Both the position numbers and the translations under genes were made by a program. A stretch of DNA of 28,249 nt. It comes from Ktedonobacteraceae bacterium (GTDB lineage: Bacteria > Chloroflexota > Ktedonobacteria > Ktedonobacterales > Ktedonobacteraceae). Within the stretch, counting starts at the first letter, position 1. Each line of letters begins with the position of its first letter. The notes below the pieces were generated by a model. That model was not told where the DNA came from. It saw nothing but the letters and a program-made list of their open reading frames with translations, and searched no databases. The stretch lies in assembly GCA_014896635.1 (NCBI GenBank), contig JADBKA010000038.1, forward strand, positions 1 to 28,249, read 5' to 3'. Below, in pieces: positions 6,141 to 13,683 of this stretch.

Positions 6141-7541
6141 TCAGGATTGATACACCTGCTGTGCAGCAGCTTCGAGCATATCAAGGATACTATCCAGTTG
6201 CTGCGGATCTTGAATATATCTCAGCATCCCTTTCCAGTAGACTGACTGCAAGGACGCCGGGATGATATCACCGACGCTTAGATGGACCGATGTGGCATTA
6301 ACCAGCATCTGAGAGGCCTGGCGTGCAACATCATTGGGATAATCGCTCTGGCTGACCATTTTATTGATGGCGGTAGAGCCGCCACGCTTCACCCAGATCG
6401 TCTGCGCCTCTGCTGTTGCCATAAACGTCATAAACTTGCGCGTGCCATCGTTATCCTTCATCGCCACCATGATATCCGCGCCGCCGATGATCGCTCCCTT
6501 GTACTGCGGACTAATCAGAGGGAAGGAGAAGAAATCGAAATCCTTGCCGGGCTGCAATGTCTTGAACCGATCGGTAATGAAGCCGGCGGTGAAGTCACCC
6601 AGGCAGCACATATAGGCTTTCGGTGGATTGGTAAACGGCTGATAGGAAGCCTCCCGGAACCCGGTCGTCAGGATGGATTGCGGTGCGCCGTTAATATAGT
6701 GCTTGCCCTGCACAATCTGACCGAACATCTGGATCGCATCTTTGATGCTTGGATGCGTCCAGGGAATCTTGTGCGCTACCCACTGATCGTACATATAGGG
6801 GCCGTACTTGTTCACATAAATCAGTGAAACCCAGTCGGTAGCCGGCCAGCCGCTGGACGCAGAACTCTCCACTCCCATCGCCCAGGGATACTTGCCACTC
6901 TCCGCAAGCCTGTTCGAGACGGCGATCAGATCATCCCATGTACGGGGAATCGTTCCACCGGCTGCCTGGAATTGCCTGGGATTATACCAGATGGTATTTT
7001 TCGTATTGGCCTTGGGCAGCACAGCGTAGAGTTTGCCATCGACAGAAGCCAGATCCAGCCAGGACTTAGCGTAGTCTTGCTGGATTTTGTTCATATCCAG
7101 AAACTTATCCAGTTGCACAAGCTTTCCCTGCTTCGCCAGTTGCTGGAACTTGCTGAGGCTGGGCATACCACAAATATCCGGCGGGCTGTTACCTCTGAGC
7201 CGCATATCCAGCACAGCCAGCAGATCACGAGTTGATTCTACAGTAACGTTGATGCCAGTTTTATCGCGGAATGCCTTGATCTGGGCATTGAAGGCATCCA
7301 GTTCATTACCGTTCCACTCGGTCAATGCAACAATCGTGTTAGCTCTGGCCGGCGTGTTAGAGTCGGCAGGGAAAGGCAACGGCCCACCACAGGCCGCCAG
7401 AAGAGCGGAAGCCGCACTCAGGCTCAACCCTGCCGCCGTCACCTTCTGCAAAAATTCCCGGCGCGGCATATAACGCCGCGTCACATACTCTTCAACCAGA
7501 GCATCCAGCTCTCGCTGTTGGCGGCGATTAAATACCTGCAT
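6141..7541 (-). CDS. ABC transporter solute-binding lipoprotein (family 1 type), Tat-like signal
   Basis: The 466-residue protein begins with a twin-arginine-like signal (RREFLQK at about 27-33) followed by a hydrophobic stretch and lipobox LLAAC, with Cys51 as the predicted lipidated residue. The mature part resembles extracellular solute-binding proteins of carbohydrate ABC importers (WNGNELDAFNAQIKAF near the N terminus, later GGADIMVAMKDN and a C-terminal helical region). It would capture a ligand, probably a sugar, outside the cell. ATG 7541 was preferred over an ATG 13 codons upstream because AGGAAAGG precedes it at good spacing. No permease or ATPase genes lie nearby. It follows the sigma/anti-sigma pair on the same strand after 84 bases. 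Confidence 0.88.
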   Translation of the reverse strand: MQVFNRRQQRELDALVEEYVTRRYMPRREFLQKVTAAGLSLSAASALLAACGGPLPFPADSNTPARANTIVALTEWNGNELDAFNAQIKAFRDKTGINVTVESTRDLLAVLDMRLRGNSPPDICGMPSLSKFQQLAKQGKLVQLDKFLDMNKIQQDYAKSWLDLASVDGKLYAVLPKANTKNTIWYNPRQFQAAGGTIPRTWDDLIAVSNRLAESGKYPWAMGVESSASSGWPATDWVSLIYVNKYGPYMYDQWVAHKIPWTHPSIKDAIQMFGQIVQGKHYINGAPQSILTTGFREASYQPFTNPPKAYMCCLGDFTAGFITDRFKTLQPGKDFDFFSFPLISPQYKGAIIGGADIMVAMKDNDGTRKFMTFMATAEAQTIWVKRGGSTAINKMVSQSDYPNDVARQASQMLVNATSVHLSVGDIIPASLQSVYWKGMLRYIQDPQQLDSILDMLEAAAQQVYQS

Positions 7542-7625
7542 AACACCTTTCCTTATATATAAAGTGGAATAAAGGATCACGAAGAATTTATATGGAAGAT
7601 GAAAACAAGGCAGGGGGAAGCTGGT

Positions 7626-8963
7626 TCACTTCCCAGGCACCGCTTCCCAGACCTGTACTGTGTGATCCCAGCTTCCCGAAGCAATGAGCTTCCCATCCGG
7701 CGACCAGGCCAGCGCATCCACGATATCACGATGCCCCTGGTAGGTAAGTAACGTCAGGCCACTTTTCACATCCCAGATTCGCACAGTATGATCGTACCCC
7801 CCTGAGGCGATCATCCGACTATCAGGCGACCAGACGAGAGTCGCAACTTCTCCACTATGTCCTTTGTAGGTCATGTATGGCGCACCACCCGAATGGGCAT
7901 CCTCCCCCACATTCCAGATCAATACTCTGCCATCGCGCCCACCGGCAGCAAGGTAATGCCCATCGGGCGCCCAGGCCAGCGCATTGACTGGCACACCATA
8001 GCCGAAGAGATAGTTCAGCTTTGTCTCACCCGTACGAGCATCCCAGATCAGCACACTGTTATTGCGACCTCCTGAGGCAATGCGTGTTCCATCCGGCGAC
8101 CAGGCCACCGATTCCACAAACTCTAACTGGTCATAGATGAGCAGGCGCTTGCCACTGAAAGCGTCCCAGACCTGGATTGTGTGATCCCAGCTCCCCGAAG
8201 CGATGCGCCTCCCATCTGGCGACCAGGCCACTGTGCTTACCTCTTCGCTATGTCCGGTGTAGACGATGAGCCGCTCCCCACTGAAGGCATCCCAGACCTG
8301 CACTGTGTGGTCCCAACCTGCCGAGGCAATATACCTGCTATCTGGTGACCAGGCAATGGCAGCAACCAGATCCGTATGCCCTGTATACGTGGTAAACACT
8401 ACTCCCGACTGTGCATTCCAGACTCGCACGGTATGATCCCAGCTTGCCGAGGCAACATATTTGCCATCCGGCGACCAGGCCAGCGCGCTCACAGAATCCG
8501 TATGCCCGTTGAAACTGTAGAGCATCGACCCCAGCGGGTGCGCTATCGCGCTAGAGCGCAATTGATAGGCTGCCACTGCCAGCAGACCGATCATGACGAC
8601 GCATGCCACTGCCAGAGCTTTGCCGACAAAAGTTGAGAAAATTCCCTGCCGTACTCGCACGTTTGCCGCAAGTACCTCAGGTGCATGACCCCTCTTATCT
8701 CCTCCTTCCTTCTCCGCTACACTCTCCTGTTCTCCCTGGTCCTCTATCTCCAGAAGAAAAGAAAGGCGCGGCAGCGGCTTCATGGTAGGAGACGGTAAAG
8801 CTTTCAAGTGGTTGTCAAACCACAGATAATCGTCAAGCGTCGCTCGGCAGGCTTCACAGATCCTAACGTGCGCATCAAGGGCTTCGCGCTCGGCAGGAGA
8901 GAGATCTTCACGTCTGAGTGCAAGCTTCTCTCTCCAGAGAGGGCAGGGGGGTCGATACTTCAT
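7626..8963 (-). CDS. Membrane anti-sigma factor with zinc finger and seven WD40 repeats
   Basis: The 445-residue protein has three parts. An N-terminal zinc-binding anti-sigma domain carries H32-x3-C36-x2-C39 (HVRICEACR) with C7 upstream. A single transmembrane helix lies at about 114-133. Seven WD40 repeats then fill about 148 to the end, each with GH, WSPDG, ASxxWDHTVxVW signatures; seven blades make one complete propeller. The layout predicts a cytoplasmic sigma-binding part and an extracytoplasmic propeller sensing a ligand or protein. The sigma stop and this ATG share a base (TGATG), and GGAGG lies nine bases before the ATG, so ATG 8963 is preferred to the TTG one codon earlier. The partner is the ECF sigma factor encoded upstream. 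Confidence 0.88.
   Translation of the reverse strand: MKYRPPCPLWREKLALRREDLSPAEREALDAHVRICEACRATLDDYLWFDNHLKALPSPTMKPLPRLSFLLEIEDQGEQESVAEKEGGDKRGHAPEVLAANVRVRQGIFSTFVGKALAVACVVMIGLLAVAAYQLRSSAIAHPLGSMLYSFNGHTDSVSALAWSPDGKYVASASWDHTVRVWNAQSGVVFTTYTGHTDLVAAIAWSPDSRYIASAGWDHTVQVWDAFSGERLIVYTGHSEEVSTVAWSPDGRRIASGSWDHTIQVWDAFSGKRLLIYDQLEFVESVAWSPDGTRIASGGRNNSVLIWDARTGETKLNYLFGYGVPVNALAWAPDGHYLAAGGRDGRVLIWNVGEDAHSGGAPYMTYKGHSGEVATLVWSPDSRMIASGGYDHTVRIWDVKSGLTLLTYQGHRDIVDALAWSPDGKLIASGSWDHTVQVWEAVPGK
7629..8519 (-). repeat. Seven tandem WD40 coding repeats, closely similar to each other
   Basis: Blades of about 41-45 codons recur with near-identical nucleotide blocks, for example the complement of GTGTGATCCCAGCT near 7660, 8175 and 8435 and of GGCGACCAGGCCA in most blades. 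Blades 1, 2, 3 and 7 share WDHT-[VI]-[RQ]-VW; blades 4 and 5 are the most divergent. This indicates internal duplication or gene conversion. Confidence 0.8.
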
Positions 8964-9619
8964 CAACTTTTTCCTCCTTTCCCTTCTGTGCCGCCCTGCC
9001 CTTCCAGGAGTCGGCAGTAGATCCTGCGCAACTCATCCTTCCCTCGACTGACATATTTGCTCACGCACGTTTCCTTCATTCTTAGTAATTCCGCAATCTG
9101 GCGTTGGGGTAATTCTTCAATGACATACAAAATCAGGCTCGGACGATAGGTCAAAGAGACTCGTGCTAACGCTAGCCTCAACAACTCCATCTCTTCAACC
9201 CGCCGCTCCGGTCCTTCAACACCGAGCGTCTCCGCCCCCTGCTGGTAGATTTCCCAGGAAATCTCCTGTCTGTTTCTCACATGCTTGAGATAATCATAGG
9301 CACAATTCGTCGCTATACGATAGAGCCAGCCGGTGAAGCTCGCTGGCGTGCGCAGCCTGGGCAGCGCAGTCCACGCTTTGAAAAATGTCTCCTGTGCCAG
9401 CTCACACCCCACCCCATCATTCCCTACCATTCGGCTCAAATAGCGACAGATCTGGTTGTTATAGCGCTCAAAGAGGATCTCGAACGCCTTCTGACTCCCC
9501 TTTTGAGCACTTTCGACAAGAGCGCTTACATCGGCCTGCTCATCTTCTTCTTCCGGGATTCTACTCCTCACCCCCGGAGGCTGCGCCGATGACGAGGAAT
9601 CCTCCATGAAATACGACAT
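8963..9619 (-). CDS. ECF-family RNA polymerase sigma factor
   Basis: The 218-residue protein has the two-domain ECF layout. Sigma-2 (about 40-115) includes FEILFERYNNQICRYLSRM, ELAQETFFKAW and the -10-recognition helix GWLYRIATNCAYDYLKHVRN. Sigma-4 (about 145-205) includes YVIEELPQRQIAELLRMKETCVSKYVSRGKDELR, which binds the -35 box. The N terminus carries about 30 acidic residues and the C terminus a Gly-rich tail. AAGGAG lies seven bases before ATG 9619; a second ATG is four codons in. It would direct polymerase to a stress or surface regulon while held by the membrane anti-sigma protein encoded next to it. Its own promoter region (9620-9830) holds a TATAAT. Confidence 0.94.
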   Translation of the reverse strand: MSYFMEDSSSSAQPPGVRSRIPEEEDEQADVSALVESAQKGSQKAFEILFERYNNQICRYLSRMVGNDGVGCELAQETFFKAWTALPRLRTPASFTGWLYRIATNCAYDYLKHVRNRQEISWEIYQQGAETLGVEGPERRVEEMELLRLALARVSLTYRPSLILYVIEELPQRQIAELLRMKETCVSKYVSRGKDELRRIYCRLLEGQGGTEGKGGKS

Positions 9620-9751
9620 CGTTTAGCTCCTTAACGACGGGCGCCATCATCCTGCTGGCAGATCTTCCGTTGATCTGTCTTCTCTTCTCTGTTATGCCGC
9701 GGCGGTCATGACCTGTTATCGTTATCGCCCTTTGCGATTTTCGCGCTCTTC

Positions 9752-9757
9752 ATTATA
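9752..9757 (-). promoter_or_regulatory. Putative -10 box upstream of the sigma factor gene
   Basis: TATAAT is perfect on the minus strand, about 133 bases before the sigma start. No convincing -35 lies 16-18 bases upstream, so a separate activator or an ECF-type promoter elsewhere in 9620-9830 is possible. Nothing else was recognised in this gap. Confidence 0.35.
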
Positions 9758-9832
9758 GCTCATTTCACTGATGATGACTTCCTCCACTTGCGAAATCTGA
9801 CAGCGTTTTTTTACTGCTCCAGAACAAACGCG

Positions 9833-9855
9833 CCCCCGATCAGCTATGACCGGGG
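9833..9855 (-). terminator. Putative terminator hairpin after the membrane-anchored hypothetical gene
   Basis: On the minus strand CCCCGGTCA pairs with TGATCGGGG around a short TAGC loop (one G-U wobble). It is followed by GCGCGTTTGTTCT, only moderately T-rich. It lies about 47 bases after the stop at 9902. Confidence 0.45.
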
Positions 9856-9901
9856 CCGCGTCTCCTGAGATAAATTTCACACGTTCTGGCCCGTCCGCCA
9901 G

Positions 9902-10738
9902 CTACTTTGTAGAAGTCGCCGAGTACGTCACAAAAATGCCATCAGGCGCAGTACGTACTCCTGTCGCACAATACGTAAACCCATCCGGTAACTGGTTCTG
10001 ACTGTTCAGCAACTGCCGGTTCATCTGTGTCTCCACTTCACTGACAAACATGGTCGTCGGCACGCCTGATAGATCCGCATGCACAACATGCATCTGTAGA
10101 TGGCAGGAGCGCACAATCGGTTGCACAATCATCGTCAGGCGCCTGGCCACACTCACTCCTCCCACACCAACCTGCGTATCAGCCGTGACTGTCATTGGCC
10201 CGTCGCGCGCAATCTGCACATGTACATCGTTGAGCGGCGTGCTTGATGACTGCGACTCTTTTTGGATGAGAAGCGCGATATATGACGGACTCAGTTGTAT
10301 CACAATCGCCGTCTTGCCCGCCACGGCTCCGCTGCCAAGCAATGGCCTGTCCACTGTCAACATAATAGAAGCCAGCACGACCACCGCTCCAGACAGGAAG
10401 CCAAAGAGAAAAACAATACAAAGAAGCAGGTAACGCTTGTTACGCCAGAAGATTGCAGGTCGTGAACCAGTAAGAGGGAAAGAATGGTTGAGCAGGCCCC
10501 CGCCATGACTATGAACAGTGGATGCTCCCTGTACGGGATCTGGCAGGTGGGCAGGCTCCCGAATAGGTCCTGAGGAATCCTGCCGCCGCGCCAATGGAAC
10601 GATAGCAGGGTCCTGAAACTGCCCGGCTGCCTGTTGCTCATCTACGAAGCGCGGCACGGTACGATCGTCCTCGTCCTGCGCGGCATAAAAAGGTATATGT
10701 TCTTGCGGCGGAAAATGCCGGGAATCCATGGTTGCCAT
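9902..10738 (-). CDS. Membrane-anchored hypothetical protein with cytoplasmic Pro-rich tail
   Basis: I do not recognise the family with certainty. The 278-residue protein has an acidic, Gln/Pro-rich N-terminal segment (1-100) that looks disordered, one transmembrane helix at about 103-128, and a 150-residue domain predicted to lie outside. That domain contains DVHVQIARDGPMTVTADTQV and repeated hydrophobic strands. The pattern of alternating strands is reminiscent of small lipid-binding-like DUF2993 domains, but this is only an impression. A second ATG three codons in (10729) is an equally good start; no strong ribosome binding site was seen for either. The gene diverges from glnA and lies just upstream of the sigma factor gene on the same strand, separated by a hairpin. 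Confidence 0.65.
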   Translation of the reverse strand: MATMDSRHFPPQEHIPFYAAQDEDDRTVPRFVDEQQAAGQFQDPAIVPLARRQDSSGPIREPAHLPDPVQGASTVHSHGGGLLNHSFPLTGSRPAIFWRNKRYLLLCIVFLFGFLSGAVVVLASIMLTVDRPLLGSGAVAGKTAIVIQLSPSYIALLIQKESQSSSTPLNDVHVQIARDGPMTVTADTQVGVGGVSVARRLTMIVQPIVRSCHLQMHVVHADLSGVPTTMFVSEVETQMNRQLLNSQNQLPDGFTYCATGVRTAPDGIFVTYSATSTK

Positions 10739-11171
10739 CCCTGGTGAAAGTTTGCCCTATATTACTCCTGATCCTGCCAGGACGCAAGTAGCCCGGGCGA
10801 ATAAAGAAGATTTCTCTCTAGTTCAACGAGGGCAGTACGTCTTTTTTTACCATCATTCTGGCAGGCAATGGAGAAGGCATATGATTTTGTGCAAACTATA
10901 CAATTACGCTATAGAAACTTTCAGGTAAAGTGTCTGTAGTTTCACCCTCTCCGCCGTCATATGATAGAGGCAGAAAGAAAAAGGCCCATATATGGGCTTG
11001 CCAGTCCGCTCAGAGGGCGCGAATCAGTATCAACCCCGGTTGAGCATATCTTCTTGGTATCTGTATCTTCAGTAAAAGCTTGAGAACAGTCCTGATGTTT
11101 GGCGTGGGCAATGCCGGCCATCGTCCCTGCAATGGTGCCAGGATAATGTGAAGAGGAGCGTAATAAGGAAC
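10739..11171. other. Intergenic region between divergent genes, upstream of glnA
   Basis: No gene is supported in these 433 bases. A possible glnA promoter is TTGTGC (near 10885) with TATAGA 17 bases later, but it is weak and would leave a long leader. The palindrome at 10984-10997 is listed separately. No NtrC-like or GlnR-like site was recognised with confidence. Confidence 0.4.
10972..10997 (-). terminator. Hairpin with T-rich tract pointing leftwards, upstream of glnA
   Basis: GCCCATATATGGGC (10984-10997) is a perfect 14-base palindrome. On the minus strand it is followed by CTTTTTCTTTCT, giving an intrinsic-terminator shape. No minus-strand gene precedes it within 11000-11150, so it may end an unannotated small or antisense transcript. 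Confidence 0.4.
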
Positions 11172-12605
11172 ATGACCCCAGAACAAGTCTTGCAGTTCGC
11201 AAAAGAAAACGGCGCCAGGATGGTTGATTACAAATTCATCGACCTGCCCGGCATCTGGCAGCACTTCTCCATCCCGCTGCATGAGTTGAAGGAAGACACC
11301 TTCGTCGAGGGGACGCCGTTCGATGGCTCCAGCATTCGCGGCTTCCAGGTCATCAATGAAAGCGATATGCTGGTCATCCCCGATGCCTCTACTGCCATCA
11401 TGGACCCCTTTACCGCCGTTCCTACCCTCAGCCTGGTCTGCACCATCGCTCACCCCGGCTCGAAAAAACCGTATTCCCGCGACCCTCGCTTTGTCGCGCA
11501 GAAAGCCGAAGAGTATCTACGCACTACCGGTATTGCCGATACCTGCTACTTCGGTCCCGAGGCCGAATTCTACATCTTCGATCATGTGCGCTATGGCTCT
11601 ACCGACAACGCGCAGTTTGCCGAGGTGGACTCCTCAGAGGCCCACTGGAACAGCGGTCTCCCCCAGACCCGTGACGGTCGCGCTAACCTCGGCCACTTGA
11701 TGAATGTCAAGGGCGGCTACTTCCCGGTCGCACCAAGCGATACACTCCAGGATCTGCGCACCGAGATGGTGCTCAAACTGGAAGAGCTGGGAGTGCCTGT
11801 CGAGGCCCAGCACCACGAAGTCGGCGCCGCCGGCCAGGGCGAAATTGATATCCGCTTCAATACGCTGGTCAAGACCGCCGATAATATGATGCTCTACAAG
11901 TACATCGTCAAAAATACTGCCCGCAAGTACGGCAAGACGGCGACATTTATGCCCAAGCCGGTTTTCGGCGATAACGGTTCCGGCATGCATACTCACCAGA
12001 GCCTCTGGAAGAATGAGCAGCCACTCTTCTACGATCCCGATGGCTACGCCGGCCTCTCGCAGCTCGCTCGCTACTACATCGGCGGAGTGCTGACCCACGC
12101 CCCGGCCATTCTGGCAATCGCGGCTCCTTCGACCAACAGCTACAAGCGCCTGGTTCCCGGCTACGAGGCGCCCGTCAACCTGGTCTTCTCAAAAGGCAAC
12201 CGCAGCGCCGCCGTCCGCGTTCCGCTGACCGATAATCCTAAGGCCAAGCGCATCGAGTTCCGCCCGCCCGATCCAACGGCCAATCCTTATCTGCTCTTCG
12301 CTGCCCTGCTCATGGCCGGCATCGACGGCATTCGCCGCGAGATCGAACCGAGCGACTTCGGCTATGGCCCGATTGACCGCGACCTGTACAGCCTCAGCCC
12401 CGCAGAACTGCGCGAGATCTCCTCGGTCCCCGGTTCACTGGACGAGTCTCTGCGCGCGCTCGAAAACGATCACGAGTTCCTGCTTGAGGGCAACGTCTTC
12501 ACCAGCGACCTGCTGGAGAAATACATCGAGACCAAGCGCGAACAGTGCGACAAGGTGCGCCTGCGCCCGGCCCCCATCGAGTTCGCTCTCTACTACGACG
12601 CATAA
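11172..12605 (+). CDS. glnA: Glutamine synthetase, type I
   Basis: The 477-residue enzyme condenses glutamate and ammonia to glutamine with ATP. It has the full type I set: FTDLPG-like [11 protein letters not shown] near the N terminus, [18 protein letters not shown], the metal-binding [24 protein letters not shown], the loop [17 protein letters not shown] and [16 protein letters not shown] tyrosine sits in DRDLYSLSP, at the position adenylylated in GSI-beta enzymes (NLYDLP), so covalent control is possible but the context is degenerate. ATG 11172 was chosen because MTPEQVL is the usual family start and AAGG lies just upstream; a GTG eight codons earlier is less likely. An intrinsic terminator follows at 12653. 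No GlnB or adenylyltransferase gene lies nearby. Confidence 0.97.
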   Translation: MTPEQVLQFAKENGARMVDYKFIDLPGIWQHFSIPLHELKEDTFVEGTPFDGSSIRGFQVINESDMLVIPDASTAIMDPFTAVPTLSLVCTIAHPGSKKPYSRDPRFVAQKAEEYLRTTGIADTCYFGPEAEFYIFDHVRYGSTDNAQFAEVDSSEAHWNSGLPQTRDGRANLGHLMNVKGGYFPVAPSDTLQDLRTEMVLKLEELGVPVEAQHHEVGAAGQGEIDIRFNTLVKTADNMMLYKYIVKNTARKYGKTATFMPKPVFGDNGSGMHTHQSLWKNEQPLFYDPDGYAGLSQLARYYIGGVLTHAPAILAIAAPSTNSYKRLVPGYEAPVNLVFSKGNRSAAVRVPLTDNPKAKRIEFRPPDPTANPYLLFAALLMAGIDGIRREIEPSDFGYGPIDRDLYSLSPAELREISSVPGSLDESLRALENDHEFLLEGNVFTSDLLEKYIETKREQCDKVRLRPAPIEFALYYDA

Positions 12606-12652
12606 TACCAGGTCCACCTGGATAGCGAACAGCGGCCTCATAGCAACTCAGG

Positions 12653-12687
12653 AGCGGGAAAGCCGATAGAGACTTTCCCGCTCTTTT
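12653..12687 (+). terminator. Intrinsic terminator of glnA
   Basis: AGCGGGAAAG (12653-12662) pairs perfectly with CTTTCCCGCT (12673-12682) around a 10-base loop and is followed by CTTTT. It lies 48 bases after the glnA stop. Confidence 0.85.
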
Positions 12688-12711
12688 GCTTCTGTTTCAA
12701 AGGGAAGCAGT

Positions 12712-12782
12712 GGGGAACACCCCTTTGGCGTCAACTTAGCAGAAAAGGGGTCCGGGGGGGCAAAGCCCCCCGGACCCCTTTT
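12712..12782 (+). repeat. GC-rich palindromic intergenic repeat, copy B
   Basis: A 17-base arm (12743-12759, starting AAAAGGGGTCCGGGG) pairs perfectly with 12766-12782 around the six-base loop GCAAAG. The block begins GGGGAACACCCC, similar to the start of copy A (GGGGACACCC). It ends with GCAAAGCCCCCCGGACCCC, similar to the end of copy A (GCTTTGCCCCTGGACC). Because of its A/T-flanked stem it could also act as a bidirectional terminator behind glnA. Confidence 0.6.
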
Positions 12783-13101
12783 CCTCTCGCTATTCTATCC
12801 TCTGCTATCAAGGCCGGGATGATGCTCCTTGCGTATGCCCGGAACCACCTGCGTGGCTCCTTGCGTGAGCCTGGAGCATTCTCCCGCCTTTCCCGGCACA
12901 AAGCAGCTTGCAGAAATGCCTTGAGGGGATCTTCAGCCAGCTCTCATACTGGCTGCCACATTCCTGCCTCCCTGCTCCACTCCCTCACCTATCGCAAGGG
13001 TTGTGCCGATAGAAAGTATAACAGATCAGCGCCAATTTTTCAATATCCCACTAATAATTAGTGATATACACAAAATATATGTAAAAAGTACACTGCTCAG
13101 T
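12783..13101. other. Intergenic stretch upstream of the HTH/ABM gene
   Basis: No gene is supported. Reading frames here lack ribosome binding sites and protein-like composition. The last 100 bases are AT-rich and contain the palindrome at 13049-13063. Confidence 0.5.
13049..13063. promoter_or_regulatory. Perfect palindrome, putative operator
   Basis: CACTAAT-A-ATTAGTG is a perfect 7+1+7 inverted repeat about 40 bases before the ATG of the HTH protein, suggesting autoregulation. Its core ACTAAT/ATTAGT half-sites are the same as those in the operator at 16596-16610, but the spacer is 1 base instead of 3. Confidence 0.5.
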
Positions 13102-13653
13102 ATGGCAGGGACACATGATTCCATCGACCGGGCAGATTACGTCACGGCACAGGAAGCATCTGAACAAACAGGCATACCGGTCAGGCGGATCTACAGGTAC
13201 GTTAAGGAACAACGCTTACACCCGCTTCGACCGGCAGCGAGAGAATTACTGATATCATTGCGAGAAATCAAACAGCTTCAGTCAACAATTAAAGTTTCTG
13301 GCCGGCCCCAGAAGAGGGCGCCGAAGTGGATTGCCTTTCGCGGCGGCAGCCGACTGTTGGAGACGGATATCCAGGTGCAGATTCGCCCTGGACAGGAAGA
13401 GCGCCTGCGCGAAAAGTTACGTCTGATCGAGCAGGAGAACCGGCACGCCTTCAAAGGCAGTATTGCGCGCTACATTTTGCGCGATCCCGCCGCACCCGCT
13501 ACGCTCAGCATTCACCTGATCTGGAAAGACAGCGACCTACCCGATGCGGAGACGCATAAGCGCGAGCTGGCTGCGTTCCGCGCCGAACTGGCCGATGTGG
13601 TCGATTGGGAGACGGCCCGCACGCACACTCTGGAAGGGCTTATTTACACGTAA
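13102..13653 (+). CDS. HTH DNA-binding protein with ABM-like dimeric alpha/beta-barrel C-terminal half
   Basis: The 183-residue protein starts with an excisionase/MerR-like helix-turn-helix (about 12-50: YVTAQEASEQTGIPVRRIYR). A basic linker with an AT-hook-like GRPQKR (about 68-73) follows. The second half (about 88-183) has the strand-helix-strand pattern of antibiotic-biosynthesis-monooxygenase-like domains (IQVQIRPGQEERLREKLRLI, later SIHLIWKDSDLPDAETHKRELAAF), known to bind small ligands or act as small oxygenases. A ligand-responsive regulator is the likely role, as an inference. ATG 13102 was preferred over an in-frame ATG at 13003 because the 33 codons between look non-coding and contain the palindrome. 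No clear ribosome binding site is present. It converges on the Acu operon. Confidence 0.65.
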   Translation: MAGTHDSIDRADYVTAQEASEQTGIPVRRIYRYVKEQRLHPLRPAARELLISLREIKQLQSTIKVSGRPQKRAPKWIAFRGGSRLLETDIQVQIRPGQEERLREKLRLIEQENRHAFKGSIARYILRDPAAPATLSIHLIWKDSDLPDAETHKRELAAFRAELADVVDWETARTHTLEGLIYT

Positions 13654-13683
13654 CGATCACTGTGGCATCACAGAAGATTTCGG

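Noticed and set aside
11634..12098. 154-codon minus-strand open frame inside glnA.
   Set aside because: Antisense shadow of a highly conserved gene, with no initiation signals.
13003..13101. Upstream in-frame extension of the HTH/ABM protein.
   Set aside because: The 33 residues are AT-driven, the ATG has no ribosome binding site, and the stretch contains the putative operator.
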